Assembly: GCA_021325255.1 (NCBI GenBank)
Contig: JAJPHP010000038.1
Location: 1-52,474 of the forward strand
Source of the DNA: Nitrososphaerota archaeon
GTDB taxonomy: Archaea; Thermoproteota; Nitrososphaeria; Nitrososphaerales; CADDZS01
DNA: 52,474 nucleotides
Direction: 5' to 3'
Of this stretch, positions 45,291 through 52,474 are shown piece after piece (position 1 is the first letter of the stretch; every line of letters starts with the position of its first letter). Position numbers and translations under genes: made by a program. Below the pieces are notes generated by a model. That model made no database searches. It was given only the letters and a program-made list of their open reading frames with translations, and was not told the DNA's origin.

Positions 45291-45538
45291 AGCTCCCCCA
45301 CCTCTTCCATGGATTTATCTATCGAAGGATCATTCGCCCAAACTCCCTCTAGCTCCTCTAGAGGTATGATTCTTTTCAAAAGAACCTGCTCCGCACCTAC
45401 CGCTTCGATTTCGACGGTATCGCCCTCGGCAAGTTTTACCTTCCTTCTGACTTCTTCTGGTATTGTTACTTGGTAGTTTCTGGTAATCTTTGCCTTCGCC
45501 AAATTACTAGCAATACCTCCAATTAGGAGAATCATCAT
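45236..45538 (-). CDS. vapB: AbrB-type antitoxin, VapB-like
   Basis: A 100-residue protein. Residues about 14-50 form an AbrB swapped-hairpin DNA-binding domain (KITRNYQVTIPEEVRRKVKL), and the C-terminal 50 residues are acidic and helical, ending in a lysine-rich tail, as expected for the part that neutralises VapC. The start may be a TTG at residue 13. It precedes and overlaps vapC. Confidence 0.85.
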   Translation of the reverse strand: MMILLIGGIASNLAKAKITRNYQVTIPEEVRRKVKLAEGDTVEIEAVGAEQVLLKRIIPLEELEGVWANDPSIDKSMEEVGELWESWKIQSEKKKRKKSA

Positions 45539-45739
45539 AACTTACTAATAGGCTTATCTCGAAAGGAGTTCTCCGGGCTCGCAGGAAACTCGATCGAAAC
45601 GGGAGAACGCTTTCATTCTAAAGGGCTCGGCGTTCGTTGTTTTCCCGTCAGATACCTGCTACGATGAAATCTGTCTCACCCACAAACAAGATGAGCCGCC
45701 GAGGGGGCTATTATTCCATTCCTGCAGATTTGAGTTTTT

Positions 45740-46009
45740 TTACGATAATTTTAATCTTAATGCTGAAAGGCAACCACAAGATTCGGACAGCGCTTCGGAC
45801 ATCAGTTCGCCTAGTATTTCTTCAGAGCGGTCGTTCGAATAGACGTTCGCCATGTCGAAGAAATTTATGACCAGGCCAAGAGCTCTCTGCGCTATTGGTC
45901 CAGCTTTGTCGATTTCGACCACCCATTCTGATCTAATTCCGAAGGACATAGCGCCTAAGAAAATTCTTGAAACCTTGAGGACGCTGTTGCCTAGCCTTGC
46001 GTATTGCAT
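45740..46009 (-). pseudogene. Aldo/keto reductase, N-terminal fragment
   Basis: Starts as a normal AKR (MQYARLGNSVLKVSRIFLGA, then MANVYSNDRSEEILGELMSE) but stops after about 90 codons, so the catalytic barrel is missing. It lies 13 bases after the amidase gene on the same strand, the position where an intact last gene of an operon would be. It is a different copy from the AKR remnant at 37437. Confidence 0.65.
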
Positions 46010-46022
46010 GCCTTGTTCTCCG

Positions 46023-47504
46023 CTACCGTCCTGCATGGACAGGAGGGATTCGATCGCGCCAAGGCATTTCTTGTTCAAACCATCTTGCAAGCCGAACGAG
46101 CGTGCTTTCTTCCCCAAACCTAGCCATGAACTGCACTCCTATTGGCAAACCTGATTTGCTCTGTCCTAGAGGCAATGATATGGCTGGCTGTCCAGTGATG
46201 TTAGCTGCGGGAGGGTGTATTCGAATTTCATCTTGAAGACGCATGTAGTCAACATAGCCGATGTCCGTTCGCATTTTCGTGTACGTGCCAAGAGGCTGTG
46301 GTAGTTTGACCAAAGTGGGAGTGAGCAGGATATCATATTGCTCGAAGAATTTCCCGAATGTTCGCCTAAACTTGTTCAAGACGAATTCTGTCATGAACAT
46401 GTCAGCGGCAGTGAGCCCCTTGGAGTATTTGTAGAATGAGAGCATTACTGGTTCCAGTGTTTCTTCACTGATTGTTCTTCCTATCATAGCAGCGAACATG
46501 TCCATCCCAGCGTACAATCCGAACGACCAAGCTACGCATGTTGCGCGCAAGTACTCCTCATAATCAAATATGGGGCTGGCCTCAACAACTTTATGCCCTG
46601 CCCTTTCACATTCACCAACTACTTGCTCTACGCTCTGAATTACTTCGGGATCCACATGGCTGCCGGGTTGCCATGAATCAGTTGCCCAAGCTATCTTGAG
46701 AGGTTTCTCTATTGGAGCATTCACTTCCTGTAGATAAGATCGACTTGGTTGAATTATGACTAACGGATCACCAGGTGCAGGCTGCGAAACCACATCTAAC
46801 ATCAAAGCCGTATCGCGGACAGTTCGAGTCAGAACAAATTCCTGCAACATTCCCGGCCACAGCTCCCCGATATCTGGTCCAAGTGTTACTCGTCCTCGGG
46901 AAGGCTTCAATCCGACAAGACCACATGCACTAGCTGGAATGCGAAGCGAGCCTCCATTATCGCTTCCATGTGCCACAGGAACTATTCCAGCTGAAACACT
47001 CGCCGCCGATCCGCCGCTGGAACCTCCAGCCATCATCTCAAGGTTCCACGGATTGCGAGTCGGACCCAGTAGGGCTGACTCTATTGAAGCACCTAATGCA
47101 AATTCAGGAGTTGTTGTGCGACCAAGTAGAGTCAATCCCGCCTTCTTGAAAAGCTCCGTCAAGAATGAGTCTTTGTCTGCCACGTGACCCTTCATCAGCC
47201 TAGATCCACTCTCTTGGCGTCGACCTCCTTCGCTTGCCCCGATGTCCTTCATCAACATGGGCACTCCGGCAAAGGGGCCAGAAGGGATTAGGCTATCATC
47301 GAGTCCTTGTATACGGTCAGAATAGACTTCTACGATCGCATTAATTTTGGCATTGACTTTTTCCACTGCTTCCACAAAGAGCAAAGCAAGTTGTTTTGCT
47401 GACACTTTTCTCTGCCCAACCAGATTAGCAAGGGCAACACCGTCATAACGAGAATACTCTTCTACGCTGATTCTTTCTCTATCTTGTGATACTGCTACGG
47501 TCAA
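46023..47504 (-). CDS. Amidase-signature enzyme
   Basis: A 493-residue amidase. The catalytic lysine is in PMLMKDIG, the glycine/serine signature is GGSSGGSAASVSAG and the nucleophilic serine lies in GSDNGGSLRIPAS. The family hydrolyses carboxylic amides; members acting on small aliphatic or aryl amides are common and GatA is unlikely as no GatB/GatC is nearby. It is followed by an aldo/keto reductase fragment and preceded by a serine hydrolase gene 27 bases away. Confidence 0.88.
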   Translation of the reverse strand: MTVAVSQDRERISVEEYSRYDGVALANLVGQRKVSAKQLALLFVEAVEKVNAKINAIVEVYSDRIQGLDDSLIPSGPFAGVPMLMKDIGASEGGRRQESGSRLMKGHVADKDSFLTELFKKAGLTLLGRTTTPEFALGASIESALLGPTRNPWNLEMMAGGSSGGSAASVSAGIVPVAHGSDNGGSLRIPASACGLVGLKPSRGRVTLGPDIGELWPGMLQEFVLTRTVRDTALMLDVVSQPAPGDPLVIIQPSRSYLQEVNAPIEKPLKIAWATDSWQPGSHVDPEVIQSVEQVVGECERAGHKVVEASPIFDYEEYLRATCVAWSFGLYAGMDMFAAMIGRTISEETLEPVMLSFYKYSKGLTAADMFMTEFVLNKFRRTFGKFFEQYDILLTPTLVKLPQPLGTYTKMRTDIGYVDYMRLQDEIRIHPPAANITGQPAISLPLGQSKSGLPIGVQFMARFGEESTLVRLARWFEQEMPWRDRIPPVHAGR

Positions 47505-47531
47505 ATTCTATCCAGATACTTCCTTTTTTTC

Positions 47532-48758
47532 TTATTCTTGCTCAAAGAACGGTCTTGTCTTGCCGATTGAACGATACATTGCCTGACGTAGCGCGTTCTG
47601 TCTCGGATCCATCAAGTAGAAGTCGGTTCGATTTGGAACATATGCAAAGCCAACCTTGGAATGAGGATCGGCAAAACCAATACATCCACCAAAGCCAAGC
47701 ATCCCAAAAGAGCTCGGGTGCGCAAAGGGATTCACGAGACTGGGTTTCATGAAGCCGAGAGACATTTGCATCCCGTCCAATTTCATTACTTCATCATAGA
47801 ATCCATTAGAAGGTGGAATCGCAGGTGCCATCAGAAGTTGCAAAGTCTCCTCCCGTAGTCCTAGCTCTTTTCCTCCGGTAGCGAACACGCCATATGCCTT
47901 GGCGATTGCGCGAGCAGTCCCAATTCCTCCGCCCGAAGGAACTTCTACATTACGAGGATAGATGTGCTCCTTGTCAGTGGGCAGGTCTCCCCATAATGCC
48001 CTATTTATCCGAGAACGCGGATTCAAGATTGAGAGCTCCAGACGGATGGGTGCTTTGAATGCCGCGGGTACAGGATTTTTGGCGGTGTAGGTTCTAGCCA
48101 GCCTTGAGTTCGGAATCTCATAAGGGAGTCCGATGTAGAAGTCCAGACCTAAAGGAGTAGCGATTTCCTCATGGAAGTACCGTCCTAAACTTCTATGCCT
48201 CGGATCGACTCTCCGAAGCAACTCACTCTCATAAAATCCAAGAGTTATGGCATGATACCCTTGGCGCGTTCCAGGTTTCCAAGCAGGTTTCTGTCGCTCC
48301 AGAATTATTGCAAGCTTGTCAAGGTCGGCTTCTGTTTTCAAATCTATGTGTTCATCAAGCGCAAACAGTCCTGCTTGATGCGCCATAAGTTGGCGAATAG
48401 TGATCTTGTCTTTGCCATGCTGAGCAAACTCCGGCCAGTACTTTGAAACAAGATTGTCATATTCAAACAGTCCCCGGGACTCCGCGAGAGCCATAGCCAG
48501 GCCTGCGAGCCCTTTCGTTGCGGAAGCAACAATAACCATTGTATCTTCTTCCCAAAGTTCGCCTGTCGACTTGTCTCTGATTCCGCCCCAAAGATCTACC
48601 ACTCTCTCGCCACGATAGTAAACGCAACATGCTGCACCTATCTCTTTGCCCTGCTCAAAATTCTTGGTGAAAGCTTCTCGAACTGCCTCATACCCAGGCC
48701 TGACGAAGCCTGATATTCGCCCCTTCTCCTTCGAAATTTCTTCAATCGTAGCTGTCAA
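47532..48758 (-). CDS. Serine beta-lactamase-like hydrolase (family VIII esterase-like)
   Basis: A 408-residue protein of the penicillin-binding-protein fold. The nucleophile motif SxxK is SATKG, a supporting motif is MAHQAGLFALDEH, the tyrosine motif is QGYHAITLGFYESE and the C-terminal strand contains FGFGGCIG-like glycine repeats. Members often hydrolyse esters. The start is a TTG; no ATG fits the homology better. It lies between a membrane protein (19 bases) and the amidase (27 bases). Confidence 0.85.
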   Translation of the reverse strand: MTATIEEISKEKGRISGFVRPGYEAVREAFTKNFEQGKEIGAACCVYYRGERVVDLWGGIRDKSTGELWEEDTMVIVASATKGLAGLAMALAESRGLFEYDNLVSKYWPEFAQHGKDKITIRQLMAHQAGLFALDEHIDLKTEADLDKLAIILERQKPAWKPGTRQGYHAITLGFYESELLRRVDPRHRSLGRYFHEEIATPLGLDFYIGLPYEIPNSRLARTYTAKNPVPAAFKAPIRLELSILNPRSRINRALWGDLPTDKEHIYPRNVEVPSGGGIGTARAIAKAYGVFATGGKELGLREETLQLLMAPAIPPSNGFYDEVMKLDGMQMSLGFMKPSLVNPFAHPSSFGMLGFGGCIGFADPHSKVGFAYVPNRTDFYLMDPRQNALRQAMYRSIGKTRPFFEQE

Positions 48759-48777
48759 TTCTCAACACAGACTCTTT

Positions 48778-49272
48778 TCACAAGCCAACCGAACGCCTAA
48801 TTGGTGGCAGCAAAGAAAGTGCGAGGATTGCGATCCCTATCCCGCCGATAAGCGGATAGAAGAATGTGAACCCGAGCGAATAAAACATTGGAATCTCAAT
48901 GCTTATCCAAGTGACCACAACTGCCCCTAGAAACACCGATGCGTACCACGCCCATCGTTTCAAACCCCAGAGGCCGATTGCGTTAATGATCGGAAAGATT
49001 CCGTACACAGTGATGAGCCAGATTCCTATCGGGAGAAAATCATGTATGAACGGAAGATTTCTTGTGAGGATGGAAAGGACAGATTGCCCTCCCATTGCGC
49101 TACTTGTAGGATCCTGAAGCATGATGACCCCCGCAATAATGGAGATGAACGCTAGCAGTACCTGGGCTGCTATGAGAGGAAATAACACAAGCGGTCGTTT
49201 CGAGCCACATACTGCTTCGATCTTCTTGGGTGCTTCCAAGCGATCTTCAGTTTCAAGTTTTGATTCAGTCAT
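48778..49272 (-). CDS. Four-helix membrane protein
   Basis: A 164-residue protein with a polar, charged N-terminus and four transmembrane helices (LVLFPLIAAQVLLAFISIIA, LPIGIWLITVYGIFPIINAI and two more). It ends in a short basic tail. It lies in the colinear set from 50198 to 45740, 16 bases after the two-helix gene. No family recognised. Confidence 0.7.
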   Translation of the reverse strand: MTESKLETEDRLEAPKKIEAVCGSKRPLVLFPLIAAQVLLAFISIIAGVIMLQDPTSSAMGGQSVLSILTRNLPFIHDFLPIGIWLITVYGIFPIINAIGLWGLKRWAWYASVFLGAVVVTWISIEIPMFYSLGFTFFYPLIGGIGIAILALSLLPPIRRSVGL

Positions 49273-49288
49273 TTTGTTCTGACTCCCC

Positions 49289-49546
49289 TCACAATGACGC
49301 GTGTCTCATTCCCCAAGGGGCCCAGGTGGCTCCCATTATCGCGATGAAGGCCAGGGTGATCACCACGGCTATGGCGATGTTCTGGTAGGCGTTGAGGCTG
49401 GCCGCGTAGAAGAACAGCCACACAATTCCGGCTATAATTGCCCCAAATAAGGTGACTATTGACACCGACACCCTCCAGCCCATTCCCTCCGGAGGCCCGC
49501 TCCTGCCCGAAGTCGTTTTCTCCTCTTCTTCTGGTGCTGAAGTCAT
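49289..49546 (-). CDS. Small two-helix membrane protein
   Basis: An 85-residue protein, paralogue of the one at 13106-13369: same polar entry with GMGWRVSVSIVTLFGAIIAG, same second helix and the same WAPWGMR ending. It lies 40 bases after the DUF996 gene and is probably transcribed from the shared promoter at 50246-50282, as its paralogue is from site 4. Function unknown. Confidence 0.8.
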   Translation of the reverse strand: MTSAPEEEEKTTSGRSGPPEGMGWRVSVSIVTLFGAIIAGIVWLFFYAASLNAYQNIAIAVVITLAFIAIMGATWAPWGMRHASL

Positions 49547-49586
49547 TCTAGTAGCACCACCGCCCTCTCTCTTTCTTCCTGCCTTC

Positions 49587-50198
49587 TCAGCGGCTAGGTG
49601 GAAGCGTCTGCGCTTCGCCCGCTTGCGGAACTCTCTGTACCTGTTCCGGCAAAGAGAAGAATGCCACTGCAGTCAGGATCTCTGCCACGAGCAGTAATGC
49701 GAATCCGATGCCTATTATTGTCGTAGCGGCACCGATGAGGTAGAGTAATCCAGCAGTGCCGAACATGCCTACGTTGACCTTTGACCCGATCGTCCTGTAG
49801 CTCCTCCGCATGAAGACCGCGGACGCTATGAAGAATGCCCACGCCACGAATAGCCCAACACCGATTGCCGTACCAAATGCGATCCACTGTGCGGTGGTTA
49901 TACTCGGTGAGGGAGTGAAGTTCGGTCCGGTAAAGTATCCGCTTGTAAATGCGCTAATCACCGTAGGCAGTGCGACGAGCGAGCCGACCAGGATGCCCAC
50001 AATCGAAAGGACAACCGCAATGACCATATTGTTGAAGATCCCGCCATCCCTTACATCGTCTGCGATGTACTTGACGGCGACAAGTACCATGACAAAGCCA
50101 ACTATACCGAATACTCCACCCGCGTATGGAACAAAAGAGAGCAGGATGAGTATTGCCCCAATTCCTCCCAGGGTCTTTGCTTGCGATATCGAACCCAT
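49587..50198 (-). CDS. DUF996 membrane protein
   Basis: A 203-residue protein with about five transmembrane helices and the DUF996 opening (QAKTLGGIGAILILLSF). The family is archaeal and uncharacterised. ATG 50198 is chosen over the longer frame to 50333 because the shared promoter with its TATA box (50246-50253) lies inside that extension, about 50 bases upstream. It heads the minus-strand set of six genes. Confidence 0.8.
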   Translation of the reverse strand: MGSISQAKTLGGIGAILILLSFVPYAGGVFGIVGFVMVLVAVKYIADDVRDGGIFNNMVIAVVLSIVGILVGSLVALPTVISAFTSGYFTGPNFTPSPSITTAQWIAFGTAIGVGLFVAWAFFIASAVFMRRSYRTIGSKVNVGMFGTAGLLYLIGAATTIIGIGFALLLVAEILTAVAFFSLPEQVQRVPQAGEAQTLPPSR

Positions 50199-50245
50199 CT
50201 TTCGATTTTTCACGTTCCTATGTGTTAATTGATGCGTCTCGATTC

Positions 50246-50282
50246 CATATAAGGTGGGAATACGATCTCCAAAACTGAGAAT
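50246..50282 (-). promoter_or_regulatory. Shared promoter element, site 6
   Basis: On the minus strand ATTCTCAG (50282-50275), then TTGGAGATCGTA, a C/T-rich step and CTTATATG (50253-50246). It drives the DUF996 gene and probably the genes downstream. The stretch 50283-50493 holds no gene. Confidence 0.7.
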
Positions 50283-50493
50283 ATGGCCTTCCGAGATGAG
50301 GTGGAAAAGTGAATGCGGAAATGATCTCCCCATTCACTCTTGGTTGATTAATCGATCTTCGGGAAACAGCAACCAAGCAATACTTCAGCTTCGGGGGCAT
50401 CGACTCTCCCGTTGTTTAGGATGTTGCACCCGCTTGCCATTGTCATTGCAATTTCTCAAAATTAGGAGAAATTATCAATACTGATAATCGTGG

Positions 50494-50880
50494 TTGGTGT
50501 TTAAACGGTGGCTCCGACTTCTCAACACCCGGAGGAGAGTACAAATTTGGGGGAGCGCGTCTGATGCCGAACTGAGGAGAGAAGCCAGAGAAATTGCGGC
50601 AGGAAAGCTTGGTTTGTATATGCATCTTGCTGCATACGCGGTTGTAAATTCGCTTCTTTTCTTGTATTGGTGGTTCAGTGGTGGCGGTTACGTATGGATA
50701 TTCCCTTGGTTTGTTATTCCGCTTTTGGCCTGGGGATCAGGACTGGTAGTGCATTACCTTTGTGTGTTTACACCCTATTCAGGCCTGGACTGCGTTGAGA
50801 GGAAGACCGAGCAGGAATACCAGAAGTTGAAGAGAGTCCAGGAAGAAGAACGACGAAGAGAGGAAACCGCGACTGCTTAG
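50494..50880 (+). CDS. Protein with 2TM domain
   Basis: A 128-residue protein. A basic N-terminal segment (residues 1-20), a helical 'ARKRV'-like region (ELRREAREIAAGKLGLYMHL), two transmembrane helices (AYAVVNSLLFLYWWF and a second ending VVHYLC) and an acidic, helical tail (EQEYQKLKRVQEEERRREE). This matches the PF13239 2TM domain, which in other proteins is fused to signalling modules. The start is uncertain. Confidence 0.65.
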   Translation: MVFKRWLRLLNTRRRVQIWGSASDAELRREAREIAAGKLGLYMHLAAYAVVNSLLFLYWWFSGGGYVWIFPWFVIPLLAWGSGLVVHYLCVFTPYSGLDCVERKTEQEYQKLKRVQEEERRREETATA

Positions 50881-50893
50881 GGCAGCCCTACTA

Positions 50894-51193
50894 TATAGGA
50901 AAGTGTTCGTCCCTTATTTCGAGACAGTCTATAGGCATCCTCTTTAGCGGCGCTACCGCCCATCCCTGCAACCCTGGGACTTGTTTCAGCCGAAGTCGAT
51001 TCGAGTCCACTCTTCTTACTACAGTTATTATTCCTCGTCTTCTGATGCTGCTCCCGAGTCGAAGAATTCGTTCATTTTGCTTCTCCATTTCTTCTCCGCC
51101 TGACACCGTGGACGTGTCCTGCATTGAAGACCAGGCCAACATACTCGAAAGAACAAGGGCCTTGAAGAAATGTGAAGAGAGCCTTTTTGTCAT
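50894..51193 (-). CDS. Possible hypothetical protein
   Basis: A frame whose second half (RRRGIITVVRRVDSNRLRL, then APLKRMPIDCLEIRDEHF) is protein-like, but other minus-strand frames nearby also have protein-like patches (NEFFDSGAASEDEE), so a frameshifted gene is possible. No promoter or family is evident. Confidence 0.25.
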
Positions 51194-51409
51194 TTTGGCT
51201 ATGCGGGTATCTTTGGCTACCATTTTCTATTTCACATTAGTTTTCCACAACCCGAATGTGCATGTCCTCCCAATCCTTGACTTGACTAATATTGAGAGAC
51301 GGACGCCACTACTTCTTTGCTCGACTTGACGCAGTATGACTTGTAGCCAAGGCCGAGCGGCAGAGGTTCTCAAAGCGGAATGACTGGTTCACTTTCCAGG
51401 CCGGGAGTT

Positions 51410-51429
51410 TATTTGATTTGATTCAAATA
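51410..51429. promoter_or_regulatory. Inverted-repeat operator at DUF998 gene
   Basis: TATTTGA, six bases, TCAAATA: a perfect 7-base inverted repeat that overlaps the likely TATA box (GTTTATTTG, about 51407-51415) and lies 8 bases before the ATG at 51437. It is placed to let a dimeric repressor block transcription. Confidence 0.5.
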
Positions 51430-51436
51430 GCTTATA

Positions 51437-52138
51437 ATGCCTAACTCTCTTCGTCCGATGCTTGGTGTGTCGGAATTGAGCCAAAACAAGAATTCGGCAG
51501 GAGAGATAAATCCTATCTCAAGAATGCTCTTGACTTTTTCAATTCTAGCTGTTTCTTATTTTGGACTGGTGATACTTGTACTCAGTTTATTCGACAGGGA
51601 CTATAACCCGATATCGGACGCAGCGAGCGATTATGGTGTAGGTCGTTTTGCAATTCCGATGAACTTGGGATTTCTCATCGCAGGAATTGGATTCATTGCT
51701 TTCTCTGTTGCTTACTACCAGATTAGGCAGGAAAGGAAGTCTCGAGTCGGTCCCGCTTTCGTATTCTTTGCTGGTCTCATTCTCGTTATGGATTCCTATT
51801 TTACTACCAACCTGCCCGGTGCTCCTCCCACGCTGCACGGGACGATCCACGGTTTCGGCGGCTTACTCTTTTTCATTTCGGCGCCGGTGGGCATACTTCT
51901 TGTTTCGCAGAAGATTAGCCGCAGCAGATTTCTTGTGACCTTACTTGCTCTGCTTATTGGATATGTGGTTCTTGGTCTACCTATTAATGCGGGCGGTCTT
52001 GGGGAGCGATTGATACTTCTTGTTATCTTCGTAGCCGTAATCGTATTCTCGCTCAGAATCTTGAAAAATTCAAGACCTCCTCTGAATACAGGTGACGTCA
52101 TTCTGGATAGTTCGAGTCCAGGAAAGGATTCCATCTGA
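51437..52138 (+). CDS. DUF998 membrane protein
   Basis: A 233-residue protein with six transmembrane helices and the DUF998 motif DYNPISDAASDYGVG just after the first helix, plus LHGTIHGFGGLLFFISAP. The family is uncharacterised. The start ATG 51437 fits the promoter with the inverted repeat. The last 336 bases of the window after it (52139-52474) hold no recognised gene. Confidence 0.8.
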   Translation: MPNSLRPMLGVSELSQNKNSAGEINPISRMLLTFSILAVSYFGLVILVLSLFDRDYNPISDAASDYGVGRFAIPMNLGFLIAGIGFIAFSVAYYQIRQERKSRVGPAFVFFAGLILVMDSYFTTNLPGAPPTLHGTIHGFGGLLFFISAPVGILLVSQKISRSRFLVTLLALLIGYVVLGLPINAGGLGERLILLVIFVAVIVFSLRILKNSRPPLNTGDVILDSSSPGKDSI

Positions 52139-52474
52139 TGCAAGAATTGCCAGAGGAAAAAAGTGATCACAGCAGTACCGCGGAGAGAGAGCAAAGGGTA
52201 TGCAGGTATGTTGGCTGACAACGCGAAAAAGTTGAGCGTGACCACTGTAAACTGGAAATACTCTGATCGCAGCTCGGCTGCGCCTAAAGAGCAATAATCT
52301 TACTCTTTGACGAGGGAAGGAAAGGCGCCGGAGGTGGGCAATATATCCCTTGCTTTCAAATCCTACACCTCGTTGCAACTCCAAACAGAGAGTTTCTTCA
52401 AAAATTCGCAGATTCGCAAAGAACTAAGGAGTGTGACAGATTGGAATTGAACCGCAATCGCAATGCTCTGCCGA
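52139..52474. other. Non-coding right edge
   Basis: No convincing frame. The final 30 bases on the minus strand resemble a tRNA D-arm (CGGCAGAGC) but no matching T-arm is found. An A/T-rich box near 52340-52346 could be a promoter for a gene beyond the window. Confidence 0.35.

Noticed and set aside
52440..52474. Possible partial tRNA at the right edge (minus strand, D-arm-like CGGCAGAGC)
   Set aside because: The sequence that follows gives no proper anticodon stem (a mismatch and a wobble) and no T-arm within 60 bases.
1..52474. CRISPR arrays, rRNA genes and origins
   Set aside because: No regularly spaced direct repeats, no rRNA-like sequence and no Orc/Cdc6 gene or origin-box cluster were seen.

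Overview
This window reads as archaeal chromosome. Many genes sit 20-35 bases downstream of an A/T-rich TATA box with little or no leader, the regulators are of the archaeal Lrp/TRASH and double-HTH Lrp-like kinds, and several families are typical of archaea (DUF996, DUF998, KaiC-like ATPases, AbrB/PIN pairs, copper-binding cupredoxins). A NitrOD5-like protein and the overall gene mix suggest a mesophilic member of Nitrososphaeria or a relative, but no rRNA, tRNA or replication gene is present to fix the lineage. No ammonia-oxidation gene is seen.

Layout. 1-9.9 kb: decaying membrane-protein genes, a double-HTH regulator, a SAM methyltransferase, an SRPBCC protein, a P450 broken by one stop codon and several small or exported proteins. 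10-17 kb: a copper and electron-transfer region with a membrane protein carrying CPTC, a CuA-like cupredoxin, a ZIP-like transporter, a short inverted-repeat element, a CopA ATPase, a TRASH-domain Lrp regulator and a YHS protein. 17.9-19.8 kb: an arsenic operon (arsM, aquaporin, arsC). 20.4-24.8 kb: a P-loop GTPase, an unknown partner and a beheaded AAA+ ATPase, facing a second truncated gene and a coiled-coil winged-helix protein. 25-28 kb: a metallo-beta-lactamase protein, a cupin and a GerW/DUF2953/GerW operon. 29-34 kb: a frameshifted glycogen debranching enzyme and a lone CoxL-like molybdenum hydroxylase. 34-42 kb: exported proteins, an F420/FMN-type split-barrel protein, cupin, PNPOx-like and KaiC proteins, a plastocyanin and a second double-HTH regulator. 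42-52 kb: a broken RibD-type reductase, a NitrOD5-like protein, a VapBC pair, a colinear six-gene set ending in an aldo/keto reductase fragment, and small membrane proteins.

Two themes stand out. First, a shared promoter element, about TTCTCAAnnnTGATGATCGT followed by a TATA box at nearly fixed spacing, recurs at about nine places on both strands. It precedes mostly small membrane or exported proteins, including two paralogue pairs, and looks like an undescribed regulon. Second, at least a dozen genes are interrupted by single stops, single frameshifts or truncations. Some may be sequence errors, but the aldo/keto reductase, KaiC and AAA+ fragments are genuine truncations as the sequence stands.

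Small genes are easily missed here. A 51-residue zinc-ribbon protein at 7660-7815 starts with GTG and a 49-residue YHS protein at 16884-17033 starts with TTG. Both are supported by metal-binding cysteines and a nearby promoter.
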